Positions 16,257 through 26,040 of a stretch of DNA of 64,000 nt are shown piece after piece. The number at the start of each line of letters is the position of its first letter. The stretch's first letter is position 1. A program made the translations under genes and the position numbers. This DNA comes from Polaribacter sp. Hel1_33_78 (lineage in GTDB: Bacteria > Bacteroidota > Bacteroidia > Flavobacteriales > Flavobacteriaceae): NCBI RefSeq assembly GCF_900106075.1, contig NZ_LT629794.1:2811501-2875500 (forward strand). Direction: 5' to 3'. The notes below the pieces were generated by a model. That model searched no databases, was not told the origin of the DNA, and worked only from the letters and a program-made list of their open reading frames with translations.

Positions 16257-17510
16257 TTAATTATTACTAAGCCCAATGAGTTCTAAAACTTTCTTGCCAA
16301 TAAATTTGTCCAGCTGCTCATTTTCATCCAACACAGAAACAAACCCCATTTTACATTGGTGGTCTATTTTAGTGTGGTTAGAATCATCATCTTTTGTATA
16401 ATCATCTGTTTCATAGGATTTAAATTTATTTTCACTTTGATCACCAGGATATAACAACAAAGCTTTCTCTGCATCCCAAAAACGACAATAGGCATACATC
16501 TGTCTTAAGTCATTAACAGAAGCTGAGCTTCTATTAGGGCGCTTCCATTTAGTATCAATAATAAACGTCTGTGTGCCTTTTCTTAAAACCACATCTGGTT
16601 TTAAACTATTACTGCCCCAAAAGGACATAGATTCTTGTCCTGAGACTGCTATATCGCTTCCATAACATGCTTTTTGCAATTGTTTTAGAATGTATTCCTC
16701 CCATAGTACATTCATATCAAATAGAAGTGATAACATTTTTTCTTTGCCACTAGAAATATCTGGTGAATAATTAAGAATGATTAAACGTGCTAATTCTAGT
16801 GCGTCACTATAGCTGCTCGTTTTTCTATTTAATGTAATACTGTTTAATTGTTGTGCCGTAATCGTTTTACTATCGACTTTCGGGAAATTTAATAACACTC
16901 TATTACTCAAATCATTTAAGCGCGTGCCCATGGTAAACTGATCTACAATGGTTAATGCTTTATACAAAACCTGATGTAATAAATGATTACTATCATAGAC
17001 TTGATGGGTCGTATAAAAACGCTCTTTATGTACTGCATTATGTCTTATATGACCAGCAAATTCTAACTTGCCTTTTAACGCTTTTGTATTATGAGTTTGC
17101 TTTCTATACTTTTTAATGACCCCTTTCCGAACTAAAGCCTCTACTTCTGCCAAATACAGTTCAAAATAGACTTCTAATAAATTAAGATGCTGTCGTTTTA
17201 CATGAGCCGTTCCAGAAGATTCTGCTTTTAGTCTACCACAAGCTTTCAACATTTTAATTAAAACGCCTTTCCACTTATTATCGTCATCATCTTTATCTGC
17301 TTTGGGATGTATTTCTATAGTTAATCCATCTACCTGTATAACACCAACATATTGATTGAATTTAATCCCTTTTGCAATAGGCTCAAAGTAATTACCATCA
17401 TGGTATTCGTTGAGCTTTAAAAGCGCATCTAAATGTGCTTGTTTAAAAATTTTCCCATCCACTAGTAATCGTTGATGTTCAAAAACAGATATGGATTTAT
17501 GCGCTTTCAA
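16257..17510 (-). CDS. mcrC: McrC-like nuclease subunit of a McrBC restriction system
   Basis: The 417-residue protein has the McrC/LlaJI architecture: an N-terminal beta-rich domain with YVGVIQVDGLTIEIHPKA (about 53-70) and a C-terminal PD-(D/E)xK nuclease with PDVVLRK and FIIDTKWKRP (about 310-330). McrC provides the endonuclease and stimulates the GTPase of McrB; the complex cuts DNA carrying modified cytosines. It starts 3 bases after the mcrB stop, so the two are cotranscribed. All catalytic residues appear present. Confidence 0.9.
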   Translation of the reverse strand: MKAHKSISVFEHQRLLVDGKIFKQAHLDALLKLNEYHDGNYFEPIAKGIKFNQYVGVIQVDGLTIEIHPKADKDDDDNKWKGVLIKMLKACGRLKAESSGTAHVKRQHLNLLEVYFELYLAEVEALVRKGVIKKYRKQTHNTKALKGKLEFAGHIRHNAVHKERFYTTHQVYDSNHLLHQVLYKALTIVDQFTMGTRLNDLSNRVLLNFPKVDSKTITAQQLNSITLNRKTSSYSDALELARLIILNYSPDISSGKEKMLSLLFDMNVLWEEYILKQLQKACYGSDIAVSGQESMSFWGSNSLKPDVVLRKGTQTFIIDTKWKRPNRSSASVNDLRQMYAYCRFWDAEKALLLYPGDQSENKFKSYETDDYTKDDDSNHTKIDHQCKMGFVSVLDENEQLDKFIGKKVLELIGLSNN

Positions 17511-17513
17511 GAC

Positions 17514-19883
17514 TTACTTTTCTTTGGTTTCAAGTAATTGTTTTAAAGCTTCGATAATATTTGACTCATCAATTGTTTTCATTAAAAAAGTTGGTGTTAC
17601 AAATTCGTCTTTTCCTTCGTACTTAAAACTTGAAAATTTTAATCCTTCATTCTTTCTTCTTTTAACAAAACCTTTGCCTAAGACCAAACCTATTTTACCA
17701 TAATCTCCATAGAAATACTCTTGCAATAATGGTGCAATCTTATTCTTAAATGCGCTTACAAGTTTTTGCTGCGTATTTACATTTACAAAATATGAATGCC
17801 CAATCGTATGATCTCTATCTATTAGTAATTCTATCCTTTGATTTATTGTTTCTAACACATCCGAAAGATTATAATCTCCTACTTTTTCGTTTTTAATGAC
17901 AGTATAATCTGGCATCATCTCCTTAAACTCAAAACGACGACGTAAAGCAGTATCTAGAGCTTCTACACTTCTATCTGCTGTATTCATAGTTCCAACAATA
18001 TATAAGTTAGAAGGAACAGAAAACTGACCTTTAGAATAAGGCAAGGTTATTACTAATTCATTTGCTTCTCCTAATCGTTTATCTTCTTCCAATAATGTTA
18101 TTAATTCACCAAAAATTGCGGAAACGTTTCCTCTGTTAATTTCATCAACTACTAGAACAACTCTAGAAGATTCAGATCCGAATTTTCTTGACATCTCAGT
18201 AAAAACACCAGAGTCAAATTGTAATAATATCTCTTCATCAGTAAGATCTATTTCCTTTAGTTCTTCATTCTCATTATTTGATTCAAAATCATTTTTTTCA
18301 AAATTTAGAAGTGCTTTAAAAACGGCATAAAACTCTGTTGTTCTTGGCGTAACACCAACCACATCTCTGACTTCTTGAAGATGATTGATCTCATTTACGG
18401 ACTTATAAGTATCATATAATTTTTGTATGTTTTCTTTTGTTAATGGTGCCACATGTGTCACAAGAGAACCTTCTGCTCTGGCATGTATAGAATCGTTTTT
18501 ATTTACTCTAAATATTTCCACAAAACTACCTGTTTTCGTCTCGCATGTAAAAAAGGCTTCTTTAGCTATTTTTTCTCTAGCCATTTCTATGAAAGCCTCA
18601 TACAATTGACTATAGGTATAACCCGAATTACTTTCAATATGGAATTCTTTATAAGAATAATAGGCTGCTCTTGCTGCTGCCTGCTTAAAAATACCACCTT
18701 GAATTTCATAAGAAATGTCTTGATTATCTTTTTCAGTATCATCTACAATTACTGGTTTTATACCTTCTACAAAATCCTCATAACTCATCGATTGATGAAA
18801 TGTAGTAAACATGACTTGTTTACGCTTTGATAAAGTATCAAAGTCTTTTTTTACAATTTGCCTATCAACTGCTTTTACTTCATCAAAAGTTTTATTCTGA
18901 ATAATTGCAACTGCTTCTGTAACCGTGTTGTAAGTTTTACCTGTACCTGGTGGACCGTAAAAGATTTGATTCTTAGATTGATTGCTAAAATTATTTACAG
19001 ACTTAGTCTTAGCTTTTATACCATGTCCTTCTTTTAAAAACTCTATAAAAGCTTTTACCGAAGCAGAATAAAAACCATTGTTACCATATGATGGCGCAGA
19101 AGCATAAAAATATTTGCCCTTTTTATCTCTTTGGTTTTCTATTAAATCTTGATATAATAATGTCAGTATCGCAATATTTTTCTCTAAATAAATATCTTTC
19201 CCTAAGGTTTCATTCAGAATATCTATGGCACATAAATAAGAATTAATTTTATTACTATTTTCAATTCCTCTTAACCAATTTGAGAATTTTTCTCTTATTG
19301 TTTCTGATTTTATATTATCGGAAGACTTAACCTCTTTAGATGCTTCCTTTAATTTGTTCTTTAAATTTAATTGTAATTCATCGAACTTATCATCACTAGG
19401 AATTAAATCATCAATGCCAGACTCTAAAACTGTTTGTTGAATTATTGGATAGTTAATATTTAACCAATTATAAATTAACTCTGGATTATCTATTTTGAAC
19501 TCTCCAATATTTTTATAAGCTCGAATACCTTTAGGATCCCACTTTACATCATTAAATTTACTTGCCAAATTCTTATAAAAACGAATCAACTCTTGATTAG
19601 TTTCACCAGGGAAAACAATCTCTAAAAGCACTCTAAATTTGTTTTCTGTAGGTTTAAAAACCAAACCAACACTTCTAGTAGCGTTAGCACCACCACTCCT
19701 GTTAACTATACCTACAAAACAATAATTATTGTTACCTTGAAATACTAAACCATGTGCAAATTTACCACCAAGGAAATTCTTATCTTTTTTAGATGCACGT
19801 TGTCGCACCATAAAATTAAAACTTGGATCAATAGTATTTCTATAATTAAGTAAATACTCATGTATTTTTTGATGAAAGTGCAT
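17514..19883 (-). CDS. mcrB: McrB-like AAA+ GTPase subunit
   Basis: A 789-residue protein. Residues about 1-120 form an N-terminal DUF3578/MrcB-type domain (presumed to recognise DNA). The AAA+ module starts with Walker A GPPGTGKT at about 310-317, Walker B VVLVVDEINRGNVS, and GTMNTADRSVEALDTALRRRF with the sensor and arginine-finger region, the McrB signature. A long insertion lies between Walker A and B (about 400-540). McrB uses GTP to translocate DNA and drive cutting by McrC. The N-terminal domain type means target specificity cannot be transferred from E. coli McrBC. Confidence 0.9.
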   Translation of the reverse strand: MHFHQKIHEYLLNYRNTIDPSFNFMVRQRASKKDKNFLGGKFAHGLVFQGNNNYCFVGIVNRSGGANATRSVGLVFKPTENKFRVLLEIVFPGETNQELIRFYKNLASKFNDVKWDPKGIRAYKNIGEFKIDNPELIYNWLNINYPIIQQTVLESGIDDLIPSDDKFDELQLNLKNKLKEASKEVKSSDNIKSETIREKFSNWLRGIENSNKINSYLCAIDILNETLGKDIYLEKNIAILTLLYQDLIENQRDKKGKYFYASAPSYGNNGFYSASVKAFIEFLKEGHGIKAKTKSVNNFSNQSKNQIFYGPPGTGKTYNTVTEAVAIIQNKTFDEVKAVDRQIVKKDFDTLSKRKQVMFTTFHQSMSYEDFVEGIKPVIVDDTEKDNQDISYEIQGGIFKQAAARAAYYSYKEFHIESNSGYTYSQLYEAFIEMAREKIAKEAFFTCETKTGSFVEIFRVNKNDSIHARAEGSLVTHVAPLTKENIQKLYDTYKSVNEINHLQEVRDVVGVTPRTTEFYAVFKALLNFEKNDFESNNENEELKEIDLTDEEILLQFDSGVFTEMSRKFGSESSRVVLVVDEINRGNVSAIFGELITLLEEDKRLGEANELVITLPYSKGQFSVPSNLYIVGTMNTADRSVEALDTALRRRFEFKEMMPDYTVIKNEKVGDYNLSDVLETINQRIELLIDRDHTIGHSYFVNVNTQQKLVSAFKNKIAPLLQEYFYGDYGKIGLVLGKGFVKRRKNEGLKFSSFKYEGKDEFVTPTFLMKTIDESNIIEALKQLLETKEK

Positions 19884-20378
19884 ATCTCTTTATTTTATAA
19901 CATTGTGTGTTTTACCTTCATCAAAATTTTCTATGAAAGTTATTCTTTTTTTTTTCAACTCGTCTAGATTATTTGAACACGATTTTTTATTTGTTATGAG
20001 GCAATGCCCTACAAATTCGGTTTAAGAATTATATGGTAAAACTTTTTTGTTTGCTTTTTTAGTTTTCAAATAAGGTAAAAACTAAAGGTATGCAATCTGC
20101 TTAAATACTGCAATAGGAAACAAATTAAATGACATTTTCAAATAATTGCGTGCCACTTGTAAATGAAGTTATAAAAGTAATCACCATCCTGCACCTATTT
20201 TATGATATCGGTCATAGTCGTAATTCTTTAGGTGTTTCAGTTACAACTATTTATATCATTTGTGGTTTTATCTAGTGTATTTGTATATACAAAATTGGAT
20301 TGTATAAGTAATTAGGTTTGTATTTGCTATTAATTGCATATAGTGTTGCAAACAGTAATTTTTAAACTCAAAATTTTA
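19884..20378. other. Non-coding stretch upstream of mcrB
   Basis: About 495 bases with no gene recognised. It must contain the mcrBC promoter on the minus strand, but I could not find an exact TTTG/TAnnTTTG pair. It contains a 14-bp perfect palindrome, TTTGTATATACAAA at 20280-20293. Confidence 0.5.
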
Positions 20379-21089
20379 TTATTTTTTCCCTCTAATTATT
20401 GGTCCAAATTTCTTTTTTAAATTTTCAAATTCTTCTTTTGTAATCATATCAATTTCCAGTAACTCTTTAGCTTCTTTTAATTTGGAAATAGCTTCTTCTC
20501 TCGTCATTTTTCTGTTTTTGAGTAAAACCTCACCAGACTCAATAGCCAATTCAGTGTCCATTACACTCAAATATTTGTTTATACCAAATGCTCTTCCATT
20601 CATTTCTCCAAGCACCATAATTAGGTATAAAGGTTTGTTTTTACTACCTCTATGGTATGCTTTTATTTCCTTTACTATAGCTTTGGAGTTTTTGATACTA
20701 TTACTAGCCATTGCTTGGGCATCTCCATTCATAGATGCCATAATACTTCCAAAACCAGCAGGCCTTCCCATTTTCACGAATTCGTAAGTTTTTTTTATTG
20801 TACTTCTAGATTTAGAAATTCCTCCTCGAGCTTTATTACCATAGCTCCCTGTGTATGTTTTTGAACTAAATTCTTGAGATGTCGGATTTCCTAGAATAAC
20901 AGTATCCCCAACTTTAATAATATTTTTGTTCACTGTTTGATATCTGGTAATAGATGTTCTGTTTTTAATTTTTTTAAAAAAATTTATATCTTGAGTGTTC
21001 TCATAAGACAAAGAATCTAATTCTCTTTGTGCACTGATACTCGTAATTGTTACTAAAGTTACTGCAAATAATGTTATGATTTTTTTCAT
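20379..21089 (-). CDS. Secreted SHOCT-domain protein
   Basis: A 236-residue protein with a signal peptide (MKKIITLFAVTLVTITSISAQ, cleavage after about residue 20). The C-terminus has a SHOCT-like helical hairpin (about 198-230): ISKLKEAKELLEIDMITKEEFENLKKKFG. The middle contains a Gly/Ser-rich basic region (about 75-95). SHOCT domains often occur in envelope proteins and may mediate oligomerisation. It lies between mcrB and repeat copy B with no evident operon partner. Function unknown. Confidence 0.7.
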   Translation of the reverse strand: MKKIITLFAVTLVTITSISAQRELDSLSYENTQDINFFKKIKNRTSITRYQTVNKNIIKVGDTVILGNPTSQEFSSKTYTGSYGNKARGGISKSRSTIKKTYEFVKMGRPAGFGSIMASMNGDAQAMASNSIKNSKAIVKEIKAYHRGSKNKPLYLIMVLGEMNGRAFGINKYLSVMDTELAIESGEVLLKNRKMTREEAISKLKEAKELLEIDMITKEEFENLKKKFGPIIRGKK

Positions 21090-21376
21090 GGTTTTTGTTA
21101 TTAAAGTTTAATTTGGTTTATTTTTTAAAATATGCGGTAAAGGTAGTTTGCCAAAGCAGCTCTCTGTTGCGGTAAACCGCAATTAGAAATGTGGATTTCC
21201 GCAAAACTAGTATGTGTCTATGCTTTGTGAATTTTTAAAAATCGATGCTAAGTCCTTGAGATAATTATACCTGCACTGCTTTATAAAAAGTAAATTGCAT
21301 TTTCAACTGATTAAAGTTTACTGGTTATTTGAAGCTATCTTATTGGAGGCTTAGAATTCTCTAACCATCTGCAAGC
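21090..21376. other. Spacer between SHOCT gene and repeat copy B
   Basis: It contains a small hairpin (ttgcgg 21167-21172 / ccgcaa 21177-21182). Bases 21189-21240 resemble 14401-14452 upstream of copy A. About 135 bases (roughly 21241-21376) are present here but absent from copy A, so one copy has gained or lost this segment. Confidence 0.6.
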
Positions 21377-21556
21377 TGGATGACATAAATCATATTTTAT
21401 AGCTATAATTCCTATTATTTTTGGTTCGAAATAAATTGCACCAATTACGAATTTTTATAAATGATAAAACTTCCACTTATCCAAATAATAAATAACGATA
21501 AGCGGAAAAAATTTTGGCATACAATCAAGTTGTGTACAATTTAAAAATCAAATCAA

Positions 21557-22066
21557 ATGACAGAAATAAAATACCCTAAATCATTTTCACACATAGGAAT
21601 CACTGTTCCCGATATACACAAAGCTGTAGCGTTTTATCAGGATATAATGGGATGGTATGTGATAATGCCACCCTCTGCGGTAAAAAAAGAAAATGATACA
21701 GCCATTGGACAAATGTGTATTGATGTTTTTGGAGAGAATTGGGAAGAATTCGAAATCGCGCATATGTCAACGTCTGAGGGAATTGGCATTGAGCTTTTTT
21801 CGTTCCCACATGGCAAAAAAGAAGCCCCAGAATTCAACCCTTTCAACACAGGGCTTTTCCACTTCTGTGTGCAAGACCCAGACATCGAAAATTTGACTAA
21901 AAGAATAGTAGCAGCAGGTGGCAAACAGAGAATGCCCATACGGGAATATTATCCTAATGAAAAGCCCTATAAAATGGTTTATGTGGAAGATCCATTTGGT
22001 ATCGTATTTGAAATTTATACACATAGCTACGAATTGACATATTCATCAGGTGCCTACCAGAAATAA
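21557..22066 (+). CDS. VOC family protein, copy B
   Basis: The 169-residue translation is identical to that of copy A at 14635, although several silent or flanking bases differ (for example gcaggtggc here against gcaggcggc). The vicinal-oxygen-chelate fold, two modules and H/H/E metal-ligand pattern are the same. Having two intact identical proteins suggests recent duplication rather than divergence of function. It is followed by copy B of the small gene. Confidence 0.88.
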   Translation: MTEIKYPKSFSHIGITVPDIHKAVAFYQDIMGWYVIMPPSAVKKENDTAIGQMCIDVFGENWEEFEIAHMSTSEGIGIELFSFPHGKKEAPEFNPFNTGLFHFCVQDPDIENLTKRIVAAGGKQRMPIREYYPNEKPYKMVYVEDPFGIVFEIYTHSYELTYSSGAYQK

Positions 22067-22079
22067 AAAACTAAAGATT

Positions 22080-22367
22080 ATGACAAAGGTTAAAGTAGAT
22101 AATTACACGAAGGCAGTTCTTACAATCATCGCTATATGTTTGACTGTTTTAACACTTAAGCAGTTTGATATAATTCCAAAAGCATATGCTAATGAGGCAA
22201 AAAATAATGCAATGCCATTCAACACAAATTATGGGTTGGTACCTATAAATGAAGATGGATCAATAACTGTTAAACTATCATCTTCAAGCGTTATAGATGT
22301 TAATATAAAAAAAGTTGACCAATTTGCATTTAGATTTTGTAAAGTTCCTGTAGAAATTGAAGACTAA
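22080..22367 (+). CDS. Small exported or membrane-anchored protein, copy B
   Basis: A 95-residue paralogue of the protein at 15158, with the same single hydrophobic segment and extracytoplasmic tail. It differs at YANEA (YANET in A) and FCKVPV (FCTVPV in A). The start at 22080 follows the VOC stop by 13 bases. No family is recognised; linkage to the VOC gene in both copies suggests a joint role. Confidence 0.6.
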   Translation: MTKVKVDNYTKAVLTIIAICLTVLTLKQFDIIPKAYANEAKNNAMPFNTNYGLVPINEDGSITVKLSSSSVIDVNIKKVDQFAFRFCKVPVEIED

Positions 22368-22522
22368 AAACTGCAACCAACAAAGAACTAAACTAAAAAA
22401 CACTTTTTTTTATTAAAGTCGTATTTAGTAACACCAAAAAAAAATGGCCTCAGCACACAAAAAAAGTCATATGTTACTTTATTTTAATAATGGCTTGAGT
22501 AGGTGATAAAGCAGCTCTATAG

Positions 22523-22560
22523 TGGTTATAAAGCTACAAGTAAATTTAGCTTTATAACCA
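22523..22560. terminator. Perfect 14-bp inverted repeat between convergent genes
   Basis: Arms tggttataaagcta (22523-22536) and tagctttataacca (22547-22560) pair perfectly around a 10-base loop. It lies between the small gene of repeat B and the convergent T9SS gene, the position of a bidirectional terminator. Neither side has a clear T run, so a different role is possible. Confidence 0.5.
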
Positions 22561-22608
22561 GTGTTTCATATTGAAGCAGAGCATCTCGAACCCATCAAAA
22601 TAACTGAT

Positions 22609-23970
22609 TTAGTTTTTAATAAACTTCTTTCTTACTTCCTGTAAACCATCTTTAATACGAATTACATAAACTCCATTTGGTAATGATTTTACATCTATTT
22701 TATTAGATGTACTTGCAGACAATATTTCTTTCCCTAACACATTATAGATAGCAATATTTACTGGGTTTTGGTTACTATTTATAGATAAAAAATCTTTTGT
22801 TGGGTTTGGATAGATACTAAATTCAGAAAGGCTAAAACTATTTGAAGATAAAACAGCACTTAAATCATAAACTTTTACATATCCTGAATAGAGTCCGTTT
22901 GTTGTATTAGCAGCGCCAGCACCAACAGCGATTATACTGCCATCACCAGATATACTAACAGATTTCCCTAGTTGATCATCCACCGTTCCATTAAGATCTT
23001 GTCCAATACGTTCCCAATTTTCATTGATATTCTGATAAACTCGAACTTGACCAGAATCCGATCCATTCTCTGCACTACTAATAGCTCCAATAACTACAAT
23101 ACCACCATCATTAGAAATACTTAATGAATATCCTGAACCATCTCCAGCTGATTCTCCATCAATATCTTGTCCAATCTGTTCCCAATTCCCGTTAACATTC
23201 TTAAAAAGTCTAACATGACCTGAAGAACTTCCATTTCCTGAGTTACCAACAGCGCCAATAGCAATAATACTGCCATCACTTGATAGCCCTATTGAAAACC
23301 CTGAATTATCAAATTCAGCTTCCCCATTAATATCTTCCCCAATCTGTTCCCAATTTCCATTCGTATTCTTGTAAATTCTTGTATATCCTGAATGAAATCC
23401 ATTTCCACCACTACTATTATCTGTAGTTCCGATAGCAACGATACTACCATCACCTGAAAGGCTTACAGATTTACCAGAACTATCAATACCTTGTCCAACT
23501 TGAACCCAATTCCCATTCGTATTCTTATAAATTCTTCCACCAACAGCAACGATACTGCCATCACTCGAAAGACTTACTGATTTCCCAGAACCATCAATAT
23601 CTTGCCCAATTTGATCCCAATTTCCATTCGTATTCTTATAAACTCTTCCACCAACAGCAACTATATTTCCATCACCCGAAAGACTTACAGATGCTCCTGA
23701 AGAATCTCCAGATGCTTTTCCATTAATATCCTGTCCTATCTGAACCCAATTTCCATTCGTATTCATATAAATTCTTACATGACCTGAATTACTTCCATTT
23801 CCGTCATTACCAGGTGCACCAATAGCAACGATATTACCATCATTAGAGATACTTATTGATCTACCTGATTGATCAAGAAATGATTCTCCATTAATATCAG
23901 AACCTATTTGGGTTTGTGAAAAAGAAAATGTTGCAGTGATAATAAATACGAAGCGTAATAATTGTTTCAT
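22609..23970 (-). CDS. Secreted T9SS repeat protein
   Basis: The 453-residue protein has a signal peptide (MKQLLRFVFIITATFSFSQ), then about seven imperfect repeats of 40-60 residues built on GxxVSLSxDGSIVAVG and NGNWxQIGQDIxG, which resemble beta-propeller/integrin-alpha-like surface repeats. A type A T9SS sorting domain (about 380-453, with YPNPTKDFLSI and LPNGVYVIRIKDG) ends it. It should be exported through type IX secretion and anchored to, or released from, the cell surface. The repeats are similar enough at DNA level to recombine. The role may be adhesion or binding; unknown. Confidence 0.88.
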   Translation of the reverse strand: MKQLLRFVFIITATFSFSQTQIGSDINGESFLDQSGRSISISNDGNIVAIGAPGNDGNGSNSGHVRIYMNTNGNWVQIGQDINGKASGDSSGASVSLSGDGNIVAVGGRVYKNTNGNWDQIGQDIDGSGKSVSLSSDGSIVAVGGRIYKNTNGNWVQVGQGIDSSGKSVSLSGDGSIVAIGTTDNSSGGNGFHSGYTRIYKNTNGNWEQIGEDINGEAEFDNSGFSIGLSSDGSIIAIGAVGNSGNGSSSGHVRLFKNVNGNWEQIGQDIDGESAGDGSGYSLSISNDGGIVVIGAISSAENGSDSGQVRVYQNINENWERIGQDLNGTVDDQLGKSVSISGDGSIIAVGAGAANTTNGLYSGYVKVYDLSAVLSSNSFSLSEFSIYPNPTKDFLSINSNQNPVNIAIYNVLGKEILSASTSNKIDVKSLPNGVYVIRIKDGLQEVRKKFIKN

Positions 23971-24135
23971 AGTCCTAAAAATTAATTGAATTAATACGAG
24001 ATAAAAGTGTTTTTTTTTAGACGAATATACATCATAAACTAAACTAAAATTGGTTTCTTTTGAGTTTTAAGCATAAAAAGGAGTTTTAAGAAAAATATCA
24101 GCTTTCATAATTCCTGATACAATATTGCTACTTTT

Positions 24136-25116
24136 ACCCGTTGTGCATTATGATTTAAAGAATAAAAGTTGTCCATCTTACTGAAAATCAGTAAATTGTT
24201 TTAGCCATAAAACATTAATGATGAACAACTTAAATGCAAATTACGAAAGAATATTGGAAGTTTTAAGAAAAATATCAAAAGAACAACTTTTAACTTATCA
24301 AAGAAGGAAACCAGAGATGAGTGATTTAGAACTGATTAGCTTGAGTTTAACTGCTGAATTTATGAGTATTGATAGTGAAAATGATTTATTTAGAAATCTT
24401 CCAAAACTGCTTTTATCAAAAATTGAAAGATTCGTTTACAACAGAAGAAGGAGAAATCTATTTACTCATATCGATGTAATTCGTTTAAATTTGTCCTCAT
24501 TTTTTATTGATTTCGAAAACTATTTTGTAGTTGATAGTATGCCTTTGGAAGTTTGTAAATTATCAAGAAATGCAGCACGTTCTACCGTTTGTAAAGAAAA
24601 CATTAGTATGATTCCAAACAAAGGTTATTGTGCTTCATAAGGTTTAAGATATTATGGCTATAAATTGCATGTTATTTGTTCTGTTAGTGGTGTGTTTCAA
24701 AGTATAGATTTGAGTGCAGCCTTTGTTCACGACATTAATTATTTAAAAGATATTAAGCATCAAATTAGTGACTGTACTTTAATTGGAGATCGTGGTTATT
24801 TATCCGCAGAAATTCAACTTAACTTATTTGAAACCTGTAATATAAAATTGAATACTCCGATGAGAAATAATCAAAATAATTACAAAAAACAGCCCTATAT
24901 TTTTAGAAAAAAAAGAAAAAGGATTGAAACTTTATTCTCTCAACTTTGTGACCAATTTATGATTAGAAGAAATTACGCAAAATCTTTTGATGGATTTAAA
25001 ACTAGAATATTATCCAAAATAACAGCCTTAACAACAATACAATACATCAATAAGTTTATTTTTAATAAAAATATAAACAATATTAAAATTAGTATAATTT
25101 AAAATGCACAACGGGT
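24136..25116 (+). mobile_element. IS982-family insertion sequence
   Basis: The 981-bp element is bounded by terminal inverted repeats: left acccgttgtgcatt (24136 on) and right aatgcacaacgggt (ending 25116), extending imperfectly to about 20 bases. It contains one DDE transposase reading frame interrupted by a stop. No target-site duplication is obvious, which suggests age or a rearrangement at one end. Confidence 0.9.
24218..25102 (+). pseudogene. IS982 transposase with in-frame stop
   Basis: The frame from ATG 24218 to 25102 encodes about 294 codons of an IS982 DDE transposase: VVDSMPLEVCKLSRNAAR (first Asp), GYKLHVICSVSGV, LIGDRGYLSAE (second Asp) and RKRIETLFSQLCDQF (Glu). It is broken by TAA at 24638-24640, in the motif GYCAS-stop-G where family members usually have Gln; a single CAA-to-TAA change explains it. 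The rest is intact and in the same frame, so inactivation looks recent. Activity in cis is unlikely without read-through. Confidence 0.88.
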
Positions 25117-25333
25117 TTGTCTTCAAATATTTTAGGCATTTTAATAGGTATTTGATAGTATCATATCACTTTTTATAGATAGTGGCTTGACGGCGCTCTA
25201 CGCAGCTGTGTGGCACAGTGAAAGCTCCAAACTAAGAAGTATTAACTATATTAAAAACAGACTACTATACTCGGTAAATTCTTTATTTTTAATTCAATAA
25301 TAATTTTTATAATTTTCTAAAAAAAAACGAGGG
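25117..25333. other. Spacer between IS982 and the ISL3-type remnant
   Basis: About 217 bases. No coding potential, repeat or RNA was recognised. Confidence 0.4.
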
Positions 25334-25956
25334 ATCAGGGTCTATGCTTCGATATACCGTCCCTAAGTTGAAAAGGAAAGTCCTTTTTATATTAGACATT
25401 AGGTTTAGTCTTTTCATTTTTAGATGCAAAAAAGGCAAACTCTAAGCGGAAAACCTAATCTCTTTAGATTATAACTGCTAATTCTTGATCCTAATATATA
25501 TACTAAAGTCATTTATGCCTGACAATTAATTCAAGGAAAATTAAATTGAAGCTATACAAGCACCAATTCTGTTGATGTGTTAATCTTTATTATGCTTGAC
25601 AGTTTATTAAATGTAAGAAACTAAAAGAATGATAAATTATTTTCATTAATTCCTTTTGTCAAATTGTCTTGCCAATAATATTATTTGAAAAAGTAAGACA
25701 AGCAGAATTTAAAAGTTTTAACACTATTGCTAGAACAATGTCAATACACTATCAAAATATTCTCAATTATTTTGATAATAAAAGTACAAATGCTTCAGCA
25801 GAATCTTTTAATGCGAAAATCAAAGCATTTAGAATGCAGTTTAGAGGGGTTAGAAATATAGAATTCTTCCTGTTTAGACTAACTAATATTTTTGCCTAAA
25901 ACTAAAATCCCACAACTTTTAAACTTGATCCATTTAAACTTGATCCACTTGATCCC
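25334..25956 (+). mobile_element. Decayed ISL3-type insertion sequence remnant
   Basis: The left edge is tentatively placed at gggatcagggtc (25334), which partly mirrors the right edge cttgatccc (25948-25956). The right end contains tttaaacttgatcca twice in tandem (25918-25932 and 25933-25947). Only the transposase C-terminus is readable. The boundaries are uncertain; the presence of an ISL3-like remnant is not. Confidence 0.5.
25669..25899 (+). pseudogene. ISL3-family transposase C-terminal fragment
   Basis: About 76 codons ending NASAESFNAKIKAFR, then FRGVRNIEFFLFRLTNIFA, match the C-terminal end of ISL3-type DDE transposases, including the SAESFNAKIK segment that carries the last acidic residue. 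Full-length proteins have several hundred residues; the upstream part is missing or unrecognisable. The TTG at 25671 is only the first possible start in the surviving frame. Confidence 0.75.
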
Positions 25957-25992
25957 AGAACAATCGTACAGATACCGTACAATATTGAAAAC

Positions 25993-26032
25993 AAAAAATC
26001 CTTAACTCTCTATTAAATAGATTGTTAAGGAC
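25993..26032 (-). terminator. Terminator of tRNA-Asp
   Basis: An 8-bp stem of tccttaac (25999-26006) and gttaagga (26024-26031) is followed on the minus strand by TTTTTTG. It lies 10 bases beyond the 3' end of the tRNA. Confidence 0.75.
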
Positions 26033-26040
26033 TCTTTAAG

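Larger units (their letters stand above)
21377..22458 (+). repeat. 1.08-kb direct repeat, copy B
   Basis: Second copy of the block at 14455-15537, same orientation. It includes complete copies of the VOC gene and the small gene. The near-identity implies a recent duplication or ongoing gene conversion. Confidence 0.95.

Noticed and set aside
20280..20293. 14-bp palindrome TTTGTATATACAAA
   Set aside because: Short, AT-rich and not aligned with a convincing promoter; not enough to call an operator.
22609..23970. Regularly spaced similar units that at first look like a CRISPR or tandem array
   Set aside because: The units are in frame within a coding sequence, vary in length and encode protein repeats with a T9SS tail.
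24082..24277. 19-base sequence agttttaagaaaaatatca found outside and inside the IS982 element
   Set aside because: Could be a truncated older copy, but it is AT-rich and does not reach the element's ends, so it is not called a target duplication or a second IS.
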